Shown piece by piece: positions 10,486 to 21,666 of a DNA stretch of 64,000 nucleotides. Made by a program: the position numbers and the translations under genes. Location: assembly GCF_000715075.1 (NCBI RefSeq), contig NC_134103.1, forward strand, positions 56,202,230-56,266,229, written 5' to 3'. The notes beneath the pieces were generated by a model. That model had not been told where the DNA came from. It did no database searches and was given only the letters and a program-made list of their open reading frames with translations. Within the stretch, counting starts at the first letter, position 1. Each line of letters starts with the position of its first letter. Origin of the DNA: Nicotiana tabacum (Eukaryota > Streptophyta > Magnoliopsida > Solanales > Solanaceae).

Positions 10486-11615
10486 TACTATTCCTGTTTA
10501 TGTTCGGGTAGTTTTAGGTTTACACCATGCTTTGTGGACACCGTTATTTGATTATGTTTGTTAATTGTATCAAATGGAACTAAGTCGTGGATTTTAAGGA
10601 TTTAAAAGCTTCAAGTTGAATTGTCTTTATTTTGTAAAGAATCAAGAAAGGGTTATGATTTTTTGATAATTTATAATTGACCACGTAGCAAGTATATTCC
10701 GCAAGCGGGGTAATTCTTTCTACTACTCTCATGGAAGCGGGCCGTTCTCCTCAGCAGGTTAATAGATGCATCTATGGTTCATTCCATTCGACTCTCGGCA
10801 GTGCACGATTTACATTTATGTTAGATCGGGCCGAACGTCCTCGGTGGAAATTTGTGCATGATAATAGAACTGGAAGTCCCTTTTATAATTGGTACAAATT
10901 CATTATTTGAAAGATTATTTTTATTAAATGAAGGAAGTGATTTGGGTTCTTAAATATGGTGATTAATTGTTCAGTTATATCTTGTTCTGAGTTTTATTGT
11001 TATATATAACATGCTTAATTAGAATTTCATATTATCATATTGTTGGCCCTTAGTAAGTGTCGGAGTCGACCCCTCGTCACTACTTCTTCGAGGTTAGACT
11101 AGATGCTTGTTGGGTACATATTATTTGTGTACTCACGCTACACTTCTGTACTTAATTGTACAGGATCTGAGGCAGGTGTATCTGGTTACTAGTCTGGTGC
11201 GCATATTTCATCCCCATCTCGAGACTTCACAGTGAGCTGCCTTTCGAGCCGTTCTGCAGCAGATAGAGTCTCCCTTATGTTTTATTTTTTTCCGTCTATT
11301 TTCTTTTCAGACAGAAGGCTAGTGTTCTTTTGTATATTCTAGTAGATTGCTCACATACTTGTGACACCAGGTCTTGGTACACATATTAGTAGACTTATGA
11401 TTTTGGATTTGTTTACATGATTACGATTTGTACTCGTTTGCTTTCGTTTAATTATGTCACATTTGCAAATTTGTAATTTTTTTTTACAAATGAGGAAATG
11501 TTATCCACTTAGTAATTTATTTAAACGGGAAACCATTAGTTTGATCAGTGTTGGCTTGCCTAACAATAGTGTTGGACGCCATTACGACCTATGATAGAAT
11601 TGGGTTGTGACAACA

Positions 11616-11627
11616 TGGTATTAGAGC
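11616..11627 (+). promoter_or_regulatory. Primer binding site, initiator tRNA-Met type (G3)
   Basis: TGGTATTAGAGC, one C-to-T change from the perfect TGGTATCAGAGC complement of initiator tRNA-Met, three bases after the LTR. Confidence 0.9.
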
Positions 11628-11796
11628 ACTAGGCTCACGTAGGTCTCACGAGTTATGGGCATACCTAGTAGAGTCTTTCGCATCGGTGTGGAGACGTTCG
11701 TACTTATCTTCAAGAGTTGTTAGGAAACTACTCTTTATTCATCTCCTATCGTGTAGTTGATGGTAGACTAAAATCCATTCTCTCATTCTCTCACAG
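11628..11796 (+). other. G3 leader between PBS and gag
   Basis: About 170 bp of untranslated leader ending in TCTCTCACAG before the gag ATG, the same words as in the G1 and G6 leaders. No ORF. Confidence 0.7.
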
Positions 11797-13197
11797 ATGG
11801 TGAGGATGCATACGGCGGACGTTCAGACACGGGAGGAGCTGCTCCCCTCATTTCTAGAGGCCGAGGCAGAGGCCGAGGGAGGGCATCAGCCTGAGGTAGG
11901 GGACGAGGGCATCCCAGAGCTGCCCGAGTAGCACCACCAACGGATCCAGTGGACGATCCCATCATTAAAAAGCAGGGCGAGCTGCCCGCCGTAGAGACAG
12001 CCCCAGTAGATTTCATGTCAGCACCGGGTTTTCAGGAGGTCATGGGCTGTATGTTGCGGTTCATAGACACTATGACTCTGTATGGTTTATTTCTAGCAGA
12101 CCCAGCCACATCTTAGGCGGGAGGCGGAGCACAGACCCCTACTGCCCAAGCTCCGGGGCATGTAGTTGCAGTATATAAGACTCCGGGTACACTACCCATG
12201 GGCAAAGCCCAGCCAATTGCAGTGGTTACACCTCAGCCTAGACTAGCTGCAGACGGCGATCCACAAAAGCTATTGGATAGATGGACAAGGCTACACCCTC
12301 CTATCTTTGGGGGTGAGCGGCATGAGGATCCCCGGGACTTCATTGATCAGTGCAGGGACAGACTGCACAACATGAGGATGTTGGAGTCACGTGGGGTGGA
12401 TTTCACTACCTTCCAGCTGGAGGGCAGGGCCCGTAGATGGTGGCAGTCTTATCTTCTTGGCAGACCAGCAGGTTCTCCTTCCATGACTTGGGACCAGTTT
12501 ACACAGCTTTTCTTGGACATGTATATTCCACCCTCTCAAAGGGAAGAGCTGCGAGGTCAGTTCGAGCAGCTCGAGCAGGGTCAGATGTCAGTGACTGATT
12601 ATGAGGCGAGATTCTCTAAGTTGTCTCGCCATGCACTCATCAAACTTCCTACCGACGCAGAGAGAGTGCAGAGATTTGTTGTGGGGTTGCACCCCGGTAT
12701 TCGGGCTAGTATGTCCCGGGAGGTTGAGATGGGTACTGATTATCAACTAGTAGTGGAGATTTCTTGGAGGATTGAGGGGGGCTACTGCCAGAGGGGTAGA
12801 GAGTAGATGTAGCAGGACAAGAGGACCCGTTTCTCTGGAGAGTTTAGAGGTGCCCCGGATAGGGGCAGAGTTCAGTTTGGGAGGGGTCAGCCTAGCAGTC
12901 CAACATATCTAGCACCACCCCCCCTCGGGGTGCTCTGGCACGGCCCTATTTTAGTGCTATGCCAGAGAGTTCTTATCACCCACCACCTCATCGGGGTTCT
13001 TCCAGTTCCTATTTCAGTGCAATGCCAAAGAGTTCATACCGCCCACCAGCCATCCAGGGTTCTTCTAGTGGGTATTCAGGCTATCAAGGTCGGACTTCGG
13101 GGCAGCAGTCTATGGTACCGAGAGGTTGTTATGAGTGTGGAGATTTGGGTCACAAAAAGAGATATTGTCCTAGACTTCGGGGCAAGGCAGTACAGTA
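11797..13197 (+). pseudogene. gag: G3 gag with CCHC zinc knuckle, broken
   Basis: Gag of a chromovirus-like gypsy element. ATG at 11797 (MVRMHTAD) follows the leader. Order of parts: an Arg/Gly/Glu-rich N-terminus with a frame change before 11880; the capsid core KLLDRWTRLHPPIFGGERHEDP-type segment (about 12265-12335), FTTFQLEGRARRWWQ (12403-12447), and SVTDYEARFSKLSRHA; then a linker rich in Pro, Ser and Tyr; and a CYECGDLGHKKRYC knuckle (about 13126-13170, pattern CX2CX4HX4C) for RNA binding. Stops include TAG near 12113, 12804, 12810 and 13197, mostly where relatives have CAG. A frameshift lies in the C-run near 12915. The longest intact piece is 202 codons (12198-12806). Confidence 0.9.
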
Positions 13198-13210
13198 GGG
13201 TCATCAGCCC

Positions 13211-13810
13211 ATGATTGCAGCACCAGTTGTCCGACCGACCAAAGGTGAGGGACATGCGGGTAGGGGCCGTCCTAGAGGTGGAGGCCAGGCAGGGGGAGGT
13301 CAGCCAACTATTGTTCAGTCAGGTGGAGGCCAGCCAGCCGGCGCTCCAACTAGATTCTATGCTTTTCCGGCCAGACCAGATGCAGTGGCCTTAGATGCCA
13401 TGATCACAAGTATTATTTCTATCTGCGGTGGGGATACTTCGGTGTTATTTGATCCACGATCTACCTATTCATATGTATCATCCCTGTTTGCTTATTTCCT
13501 GGATATTCCTCGTGAGTCCTTGGGTACTTATGTTTATGTGTCCACTCCTGTAGGCGATTATGTGGTTGTGGATAGGATATATCGGTTTTGTGTGGTCACA
13601 TTCTGTGGTTACGAGACTAGAGCGGACCTTCTGTTACTTGATATGATCGACTTTGAGGTCATCCTGGGCATGGACTAGTTATCCCCATATCACGCCATCC
13701 TTGATTGTCATGCCAAGACTGTTACTTTAGCGATGCCAGAGTTGCCGAGATTGCAGTGGAAGGGTTTCTCCTTTAGTACAGTATATCTAGTCGGGTTATC
13801 TCTTTTCTGA
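13211..13810 (+). pseudogene. pol: G3 protease region of pol
   Basis: Aspartic protease that would cut the polyprotein. Gln/Gly-rich spacer first, then the catalytic box, which reads LFDPRSTYSYVSS here (about 13447-13485). The relative in G4 reads LFDPGSTYSYVSS, so the active-site Gly is changed to Arg. The flap-like STPVGDYVVVDRIYR and the terminal LLLDMIDFEVILGMD follow. The ORF stops at a TAG at 13676-13678 that replaces a Trp codon (the G4 copy reads GMEWLSPYH). Degenerate coding continues to RT. Confidence 0.9.
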
Positions 13811-15290
13811 AGGCTCGACATATGGTCGAGAAGGGTTTTTCGGCTTATCTAGCCTATGTTCGGGATACCACCGCAGAGTCTCCGACGATTGATTCAGTGC
13901 CAGTAGTCCGGGAGTTAGCCGATATGTTTCCTTCTGACCTTCCAAGAATACCACCAGATCGTGATATTGATTTATGTATTAACTTGGCTCCGGGTACCCA
14001 GCCTATATCTATCCCACCATATCGTATGGCTCCGAAAGAGTTAAAGGAGCATCTTGAAGAGTTGTTAGCAAAGGGGTTTGTCAAACCAAGTGTATCACCT
14101 TGGGGTGCGCCAGTGTAATTTGTGAAGAAGAAAGATGGAGCTATGCGGATGTGCATTGATTACCGCCAATTGAATAAAGTTTCCATCAAGAACAAGTACT
14201 CGTTGCCTCGTATCGATGATTTGTTTGACCAGTTGCAGGGTGCTAGGGTTTTCTCTAAGATCGACTTGAGGTCAAGGTATCATCAGTTAAAGATTCGGGA
14301 CTCAGATGTTCCGTAGACTGCTTTCCGTACTAGATATGGTCAATATGAGTTTCTAGTGATGTCCTTCGGTTTTACCAATGCCCCAACGGCGTTTATGGAT
14401 TTGATGAACAGGGTGTTCAGGCCTTATATTGATTCGTTCATCATTGTCTTCATTGATGACATCTTGATCTACTCACGTAGTCTGGGGGAGCACGAGCAGC
14501 ATTTGAGAGTAGTGCTCTAGACTTTACAAGAACAAACGTTGTATGCTAAGTTCTCCAAGTGTGAGTTTTGGTTAGATTTTGTGGCATTCTTAGGGAATGT
14601 TGTATCAGGCGAGGGTATTAAGGTGGACCCGAAGAATATTGAGGCAGTTCAGAGTTGGCCTTGTTCCACTTCAGCGGCTGAGATCAATAGTTTCCTGGGG
14701 TTAGCAGGTTATTATCGCTGGTTTGTGGAGGGATTTTCATTTACTACAGCACCTTTGACTAGATTGACCTAGAAGGGTGCTCCGTTCCGTTGGTCCGATG
14801 ATTGCGAGGCGAGCTTTCAGAAGCTCAAGATGGCCTTGACTACAACACCAGTTCTAGTGTTGCCTTCCGGTTCAGGGATGTATACTGTGTATTGCAATGC
14901 TTCACGCATTGGCTTGGGTTGTGTATTGATGCAGGAGGGGCGAGTTATTGCATATGCTTCACGTCAGCTAAAGCCCCATGTGAAAAATTATCATGTGCAC
15001 GATTTGGAGTTGGCCGCGATTGCTCATGCTCTTAAGATCTGGAGGCATTACCTATATGGGGTGCCTTGTGAGGTTTAAACTGATCACCGCAGTTTGCAGC
15101 ACTTGCTCAAGCAAAGGGATCTCAATTTTTGGCAGTGCAGATGACTTGACTTACTGAAGTACTATGACATCACGATTCTTTATCATCCGGGAAAGGTGAA
15201 CGTGGTTGCGGATGCCTTGAGTATGAAGGCAGAGAGTATGGGTAGCTTGGCATTTATTTCAGTAGAAGAGAGGCCACTAGCTTTGGACAT
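13811..15290 (+). pseudogene. pol: G3 reverse transcriptase and RNase H of pol
   Basis: RT copies the element RNA into DNA. Visible in order: MVEKGFSAYLAYVRD linker (13822); [51 protein letters not shown] (14125); [12 protein letters not shown]; the catalytic VFIDDIL box (about 14447-14467, both Asp kept); and KFSKCEFWL with [12 protein letters not shown] (14694). RNase [14 protein letters not shown] (about 14890), where the first catalytic Asp seen as YCDAS in G7 is Asn; then YASRQLK and HDLELAAI. In-frame stops occur near 14116, 14314, 14518, 14770 and 15076; 14518 and 14770 are TAG in place of CAG. Confidence 0.92.
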
Positions 15291-16615
15291 TCAGTCCTTG
15301 GCTAACAGACTTGTGCGGTTGGATATTTCATAGCCCAGCCGAGTTCTTGCATGTGTTGTTGCCTAGTCTTCACTATTGGAGCAGATCAAGGCTCGACAGT
15401 TTGATAATCCGCACTTGGCAGTTCTCAGAGACACGGTACTACAGGGTCTTGCCAAGGAGGTTTCTATTGGCGAGGATGGTGTTCTACGACTCCATGGTCG
15501 TCTATGTGTGCCAAATGTCGATGGCTTGAGGGAGAGGATTCCAGAGGAGGCACACAGTTCTCGGTATTCCATTCATCCAGGTGCTACGAAGATGTATCGG
15601 GACCTAAGACAACATTATTGGTGGTGGCGGATGAAGAAAGACATAGTTGAGTATGTAGCTAGGTGCCTAAATTGCCAGCATGTTAAGTATGAGCACTAGA
15701 GGCCAGGTGTCTTACTCCAGTAGATCACTATACCAGAGTGGAAATGGGAACGCATTACTATGGACTTCGTAGTTAGGTTGTCGCGGACCTTGCGAAAGTT
15801 CGTTGCAGTTTGGGTCATTGTTGACAGGTTGACCAAGTCAACATACTTCATTCCAGTTGCAACTACTTAAACTTCAGAGAGGTTGGCTCAAATTTATATT
15901 CGGGAGATAGTTCGGTTGCACGGTGTGCCTATTTCCATCATATCAGACAGAGGCACTCAGTTCACTTTGCATTTCTGGACAACCGTACAGAGTGAGTTGG
16001 GGACCCGTGTAGAGCTCAACATTGCGTTTCATCCACAGACCGACGGGCAGTCGGAGAGGACATTTCATAGCACAGTCCAGACTTCGCAAAGCATAGTCCA
16101 GACAGAAGAGTTACGCGGATCAGAAGGCGCGTGATGTATCATTTATGGTAGGCAAGAAGGTTCTCTTGAAAGTATCGCTAATGAAGGGCTTTATGAGATT
16201 CGAGAAGAAGGGAAAGTTGAGCCCATGGTTTATAGGCCCATTTGAGGTGTTGAGGCGGGTTGGGGAGGGTCCTTATGATCTTGCTTTACCTCCCAGCCTA
16301 TCAGGGGTTCATCCAGTTTTTCACGTGTCTATGCTACGTAGGTATCACGCCGACTTGTCACATGTGTTAGACTTCAGCACTATTCAGCTAGATGACAGTT
16401 TGGGTTATGAGGAGGAGCCAGTTGCCATTGTTGCTAGACAAGATCTCCAGTTGCGATCCAAGAAGATTTCCGCAGTAAAGGTTCGGTGGAGGGGCCAACC
16501 AGTCGAGGAGGTAACCTGGGAGTCCGAGGAGGACATGCGGAGCAGATATCCACACTCATTCAGCACCTCAGGTATGAATCTAAACACGTTCGAGGACGAA
16601 CGTTTGTTTAAGAGG
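15291..16615 (+). pseudogene. pol: G3 integrase with chromodomain-like tail, internal deletion
   Basis: INT joins cDNA to host DNA. The zinc-binding HHCC part is at 15540-15680 (SSRYSIHPGATKMY, then CLNCQH). The catalytic core keeps ITMDFVV (15757), SDRGTQF (15945) and GQSERT (16047), so all three acidic residues are present. Right after this about 250 bp that G7 has (SLEDMLQACV to the IAQIHQKSY region) are missing. The join at 16069-16103 shows a near-repeat of a 14-base word. The C-terminal GPY/F module is intact (FIGPFEVLRRVGEGPYDLALP, HVSMLRRYH), and a chromodomain-like end is seen (VKVRWRGQPVEEVTWESEEDM) at 16480-16560. Stops near 15697 and 15869. Confidence 0.92.
16586..16603 (+). other. 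Hairpin before the PPT (G3)
   Basis: A-CGTTCG-AGGA-CGAACG-T: seven perfect pairs with an AGGA loop, overlapping the last pol codons and 4 bp before the PPT. The same structure with compensating changes is at 36936-36953 (G7) and 63981-63998 (G11). Confidence 0.7.
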
Positions 16616-16622
16616 TGAAGAA
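16607..16622 (+). promoter_or_regulatory. Polypurine tract (G3)
   Basis: TTTAAGAGGTGAAGAA directly before the 3' LTR TG. It is the plus-strand primer of this element; two T interruptions weaken it. Confidence 0.8.
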
Positions 16623-19325
16623 TGTAACGACCCGACCGGTCGTTTTGCTTTCTAAAACCCTATTCCCCTAAATAAGACTTCCCGTACATGCTTTTACTAT
16701 TTTATGACTTGCATGGATGGTTAGTTCGGAATTTGGAAGGGTTCGGGTTGAAATCGGAACACTTGGTTCCTTAAGGTTGGCTTAAAAGGCCAAGTTTGAC
16801 TTCGGTCAACATTTTGAGTAGACGACCCCAGAATCAGTATTTGATGGTTCCAATAGGTTTGTATGATGATTTCGGACATGGGCGTATGTTCGGATTGGGT
16901 TTTGGATGACCCGGGAGCGTTTTGGCACCTAATAGTGAAAGTTGGTTCTTGAAGGTTTTAGAAGTTCTTTAAATTTGGTTAGGAGCGAGTTTTGGTGATA
17001 TCGAGGTCCAAATGGAATTCAGAGATCGGGAATAGTTCTATAATGTCATTTAATACTTGCACGCAAAATTTGGTGTCATTCCGAGTAGATTAAGTACGTT
17101 TCGGCGCATTGGAAGTAAATTGAAGAACTTGAAGTTCTTAAGTTTGATTCAATTTGTTTTGGGGTGCGTTTCTTAGTTTGGTATTGTTTCGGGCATTCTG
17201 AGAGTTCGAGCTAGTCCGTTTTATGATTCCAAACTTGTTGGTATGTTTGGGCGGGGCCCCGGGGTCCCCGAGTGTCAATCGGACGACGCTCGGACAAGAT
17301 GAGAATTTGGAACAACAACTGAAGCATCATGTATGTCATAATCGCACCTGCGCTTGGCCAGCCGCAGGTGCGAGCCAAGCCTCGCAGAAGCGGCCAAGGA
17401 AGGGTAGTCCAGGTTCCGCAGGTGCGGCCCATCCTCCACAGAAGCGGGACCACAAAAGCGGAAACCCGTCTGTAGAAGCGACGCCAGCCGGCCTAGGGGA
17501 GTTCCGCAGAAGTGAGGGCACAGGTGCGGCCCTATGACCGCAGGTACAGAAATCACTGAAGGCAGTGAACTTCATTTAATACGGGACTTAGGCATTTTTC
17601 TCCCATTCTTCACACATTTGGGCAATTTTAGAGCTTAGAAAAGTGAGACTTCAACCTAACTATAGAGGGTAAGTAATTCCTACCTTAATGTGAGTTTAAT
17701 ACATATATTATGGGTAGATTTCAACATGAAAATTGGTAGAAATCATGGGTTTAGATTAAAAAACCTAGGGTTTAATAAAAATGAAATTTTACCACGAAAA
17801 TGATTATGAAACTTAGTGAAAACCATATATTTATGTTCCTAAGGTTATGGGTAACAACTTTCTTCAAATATTTCCGGAATCCGGGTATATGGGCCCGTGG
17901 GTGAATTTTAGGAATCTTGCAATTTGGGTTGGGTAATCACTCTAATAGTGGAGATATGAATTTTTGAGCATAGATTGATTGGTTTATGTAATGTATGACT
18001 AGTTTCGAGTCATTTGGCATCAAATTTGGAGGTTTGAGTGCATTCTTGAATTGGGAAGTAGGCGTTGAAAAGAGGTAAGTCTTTTTTCTAACCTTGTAAG
18101 AGGGAATTTACTTCATAGGTGAACTTAATTAATATGTGTTGTTATTTGTGGGGGCTACGTACGCACGAAGTGATGAGAGTCCGTACGTAGCTACTATTCC
18201 TGTTTATGTCCAGGTAGTTTTAGGTTTACACCATGCTTTGTAGACACCGTTATTTGATTATGTTTGTTAATTGCATCAAATGGAACGAAGTCGAGGATTT
18301 TAAGGATTTAAAAGCTTCAAGTTGATTTGTCTTTATTTTGTAAAGAATCAAAAAGGGTTATGATTTTTTGATAATTTATATTTGACCACGTAGCAAGTAT
18401 ATTCCGCAAGCGGGGTAATTCTTTCTACTACTCTCATGGGAGCGGGCCGTTCTCCTCGGCAGGTTAATAGATGCATCTATGGTTCATGCCGTTCGACTCT
18501 CGGCAGTGCACAGTTTACATTTATGTTGGATCGGGCCGAACGTCCTCTGTGAAATTTTGTGCGTGATAATAGAACTTTAAGTCCCTTTTATAATTGGTAT
18601 AAATTTATTATTTGAAAGATTATTTGTTTTAAATGAAGGAAGTGATTTGGGTTCTTAAATATGGTGATGAATAGTTCAGTTATTTCTTGTTCTGAGTTTT
18701 ATTGTTATATACATCATGCTTAATTAGAATTTCATATTATCATATTGTTGGCCCTTAGTGAGTGTCGGAGTCGATCCCTCATCACTACTTCTTCGAGGTT
18801 AGACTAGATACATATTGGGTACATATTATTTATGTACTCACGCTACACTTCTATACTTAATTGTACACAGGATCTGAGGCAGGTGCAACTGGTTACTAGT
18901 CTGGTGTGCAGATTTGATCCCCATCTCGAGACTTCACGGTGAGCTGCCTTCCGAGCTTTCCTGCAGCAGCTGGAGTCTCCCTTATGTTTTATTTTTTGTT
19001 TCTGTCTATTTCCTTTCAAATAGTAGGCTAGTGTTCTTTTGTATATTCTACTAGATTGCCCACATACTTGTGACACCAGGTCTTGTCGCACACACTAGTA
19101 GACTTATAATTTTGGATTTGTTTGCATGATTACGATTTGTACTCGTTTGCTTCCATTTAATTATGTCACATTTGCAAATTTCTAAATCTTTTTTTTTTAT
19201 AAATGAGGAAATGTTGTCCACTTAGTAATTTATTTAAACAGGAAACCATTAGTTTGACCAGTGTTGGCTTGCCTAACAATGGTGTTGGGCTCTATCACGG
19301 CCTATGATGGAATTGGGTCGTGGCA
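16623..19325 (+). repeat. 3' LTR of G3
   Basis: Starts TGTAACGACCCGACCGGTCG and ends GGGTCGTGGCA at 19325 (expected GTGACA, so one substitution). 2703 bp. It pairs with 8982-11612 and keeps an ~86 bp stretch after 17566 lost from the 5' copy. Word hairpin at 17342-17373; TGATGAG-loop hairpin at 18154-18191. Flanked on the right by TATGT, then the resumed copia LTR. Confidence 0.93.
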
Positions 19326-19608
19326 TATGTTATCCCTTTTCTTTGGAGTGATCTTATAAGGTTATTCTCTCGGAGGTATTTTGGATTAATTAGAGTATTA
19401 TCTCTAATTTTGTACTCTTTTTTATACTCTTATTGGTATAGTGAATTTGTTTATCTCCGCTTGTGAACGTGGGTTACTTTGACCACGGTAAATTTGTGCC
19501 CGCTTTATATCATTTAATTACCGTTTTATCAATTTTTATTGTCTTTATTATTATCATTATAACGTTGTTTGGCTAAATTTTGCACTACCGGGATTCTCGA
19601 TCCTAACA
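19326..19608 (+). repeat. Copia 3' LTR, second part
   Basis: Continuation of 8661-8981 after the G3 insertion: TATGTTATCCCTTTTCTTTG and then the U3/U5-like AT-rich body. It ends near GATCCTAACA at 19608, a plausible copia LTR terminus (CA). First five bases are the G3 target duplication. Confidence 0.7.
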
Positions 19609-19784
19609 ATTCTTTATAAATATTTTTTGAGATAAAATTTACTTATTTAGAAACTACAAAAAGAATACTATAAGTCACAACACTTAACAAATCAAAAAAT
19701 TTAAAAACTATTTGCAAAAAGTATGATTAAAAAAAATCTTGTTTGAGTCCTTAAATAGTAATAAGTTCATTCTTTTTAAAAGGG

Positions 19785-19817
19785 ACTAGTATGGCACCCG
19801 CGCGATGCGTGGACAAT
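19785..19817 (+). repeat. ACTAGT plus GCGCGATGCG hairpin motif, copy 1
   Basis: ACTAGTATGGCACCCGCGCGATGCG and GTGGACAAT. The GC-rich hairpin CCGCGC-AT-GCGTGG is striking in an AT-rich setting. Related copy at 21124. Confidence 0.55.
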
Positions 19818-20269
19818 ATAAATCATGTTGTATGATCTAATTTGTTTGACCATATTATATCATATTGTTTGAATTCAATTTTATTTTCCTTTTTCTTATC
19901 GAATGAAACAAGACCAATTAGAAAATCAGATGAAATTAGAAAAATATTCATATTGTCATAGAATAACTTTTCAGTTCCTCACTTTTCTTTCTTACATAAG
20001 CTTATATTTATTAATATTTTATTTGTTATTATGACGTTTTATTAGATTGTTATTTGACTTAATATTTTTGTTAATATTTTTGTTAATTATCTCTTTTTAA
20101 TATAATTATATTATATATATGAAAAAAAATTTCTTACTCCTAAAACTTTTTTTTGAAACATTTTTTCCATTGTACATTTTCATTTGAATTCGTCAAAAAT
20201 ATAAATTAATTTTTTCTTTATTAGTTATAATCTACCAATTTTTTAAATAGTTGGCATTTTTCTATTGGG

Positions 20270-20350
20270 GCGGGATGGATGAAATGGAGACTCGCTTCCG
20301 GTGTTTTGGGTGACAAGAAGGTGCCACCGAAACTTAAGGGTAAGTTCTAT
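20270..20350 (+). pseudogene. LINE reverse transcriptase sliver, 27 codons
   Basis: An open stretch reading [20 protein letters not shown] then KLKGKFY. I recognise it as the thumb region of plant LINE (non-LTR retrotransposon) ORF2, where [19 protein letters not shown] sequence is common. Nothing of ORF2 is visible on either side: the flanks turn at once into AT-rich non-coding DNA. It is probably a captured or leftover fragment and cannot function. Identification is from memory of the family motif. Confidence 0.6.
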
Positions 20351-21123
20351 ATTGCTTGATATTCTTTTATTACCTAATATTTTTGAATTTTGACTTTATG
20401 TATTAAGATTTAAGTTATGTGATATTTTAGATATGCATGATTTTTATCATTATAACTCAAAAACGCTTTCTGATTTGAAATTCTAATATATATTATCATT
20501 TTATATTTTATACCATTTTTTCTTCTTTTGTTCCTCGATTATCGTTATCGATTTATTCGTTTCTCAATATGATTGCACTATCCTGTGAATTTTTTATTAG
20601 TTTGTCTTTAGATTTAATGTCCTTGATTATTATCTCCTTTAATATAACATAGATAATATAGATTTTCTACTCCTAGCAAAGCTGATTATTAATTTATTAC
20701 TCCTTTACTTGAAATTCATTCATTGTTCTATAGCTTTTTTATTTTTGACTTTATCTATTATAATTTTAGTTATTTTTTGTTATTTGTATGAATTTTCTCA
20801 TTGTAATTTAAAAGATACTTTCTCATCTTAAATTCAAATAAGTTTTATCTCTATAATTTTATAATAAAATTTTTATTTTTCTTATGACTAAGTTTATTTA
20901 TTCGTTACTTCAAATTCTCTCATTGTTAAATATTATTTGATTTTGATTTTATTAAGATTTTAATTACGTGGCATTATCTTTTGTATTTTTTTGTTCGTAA
21001 TTGAAAAATCACTCTCTCATATCAAATTTAAATAAGTCTCATCATTCAATATTTATTTTTTTACTTTTCCCTCAATACGCAACTTGGCTTCATTTCAAGC
21101 TGCCCTACTGTCCTTTAAATATA

Positions 21124-21157
21124 ACTAGTAGTCGTACCGGCGCGATGCGCGGTCAAT
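21124..21157 (+). repeat. ACTAGT plus GCGCGATGCG hairpin motif, copy 2
   Basis: ACTAGTAGTCGTACCGGCGC then GATGCGCGGTCAAT. Same architecture as copy 1, 1.34 kb away and in the same orientation. Confidence 0.55.
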
Positions 21158-21666
21158 AATAAAAATATTAATTAAATTAAATTATAATCAGACTTGTTTG
21201 AATATGTTAGATCGTATTGCTTTAATAAATTCCAATAGTCACCTTATTTGTCAATACGATATATTCAATAATATAATATCAATAAAATTAAAGGGACTTA
21301 TATAGTCATTGAATAACTTTTTTGTTCTATATTTTTCTTTATTATATTATCCAATGTTTAGTATTATTACATTGTTAATAGAAATATTTATCAGCATATT
21401 ACTTTATTTAATATTTTTGTTTGCTACTTTCTTTTTGTTACATAATAGAAGATATATATTTTATTACACTTGAAATAATTTTTTATTTTAAATTTTATTC
21501 TATTGTTCTCAATAATATTGTCTGAATTTTAATGAATAAAATCTCTATTAAGTTAAAGGGACTTCAATAGGCATCGAATAACCTTTTTGATATATATTTT
21601 CTTTATTATATTATCCAATGTTTAGTATAATTTTATTTTAATAGAAATTTTTATTAGCATATTACT

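Larger units (their letters stand above)
8982..11612 (+). repeat. 5' LTR of complete gypsy element G3
   Basis: Starts TGTAATGACCTGACCGGTCG, ends GGGTTGTGACA at 11612, followed by the PBS. 2631 bp, against 2703 bp for the 3' LTR (16623-19325). The two are near-identical along most of their length, with scattered substitutions and one ~86 bp deletion in this copy near 9950. Landmarks: an 11 bp perfect hairpin of word type at 9702-9733 and the TGATGAG-loop hairpin at 10448-10485. Flank TGTGT (8977-8981) pairs with TATGT (19326-19330) as the target-site duplication. Confidence 0.93.
19609..21666. other. AT-rich spacer with short repeats, no gene
   Basis: Very AT-rich, without any convincing ORF. 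Three things stand out. There are two copies of an ACTAGT..GCGCGATGCG motif (19785-19817 and 21124-21157). An 81 bp sliver of LINE coding sequence lies at 20270-20350. A direct duplication at 21286-21368 and 21551-21630 shares AAGGGACTTnnAT and the TCTTTATTATATTATCCAATG words; a weaker third relative lies near 19950. The hairpin motif resembles what I recall of 5' ends of plant Helitrons, but no TC start or CTRR end could be fixed. Confidence 0.5.

Noticed and set aside
11783..12016. Minus-strand ORF opposite G3 gag
   Set aside because: Shadow of the GC-rich Arg/Gly-coding gag start.
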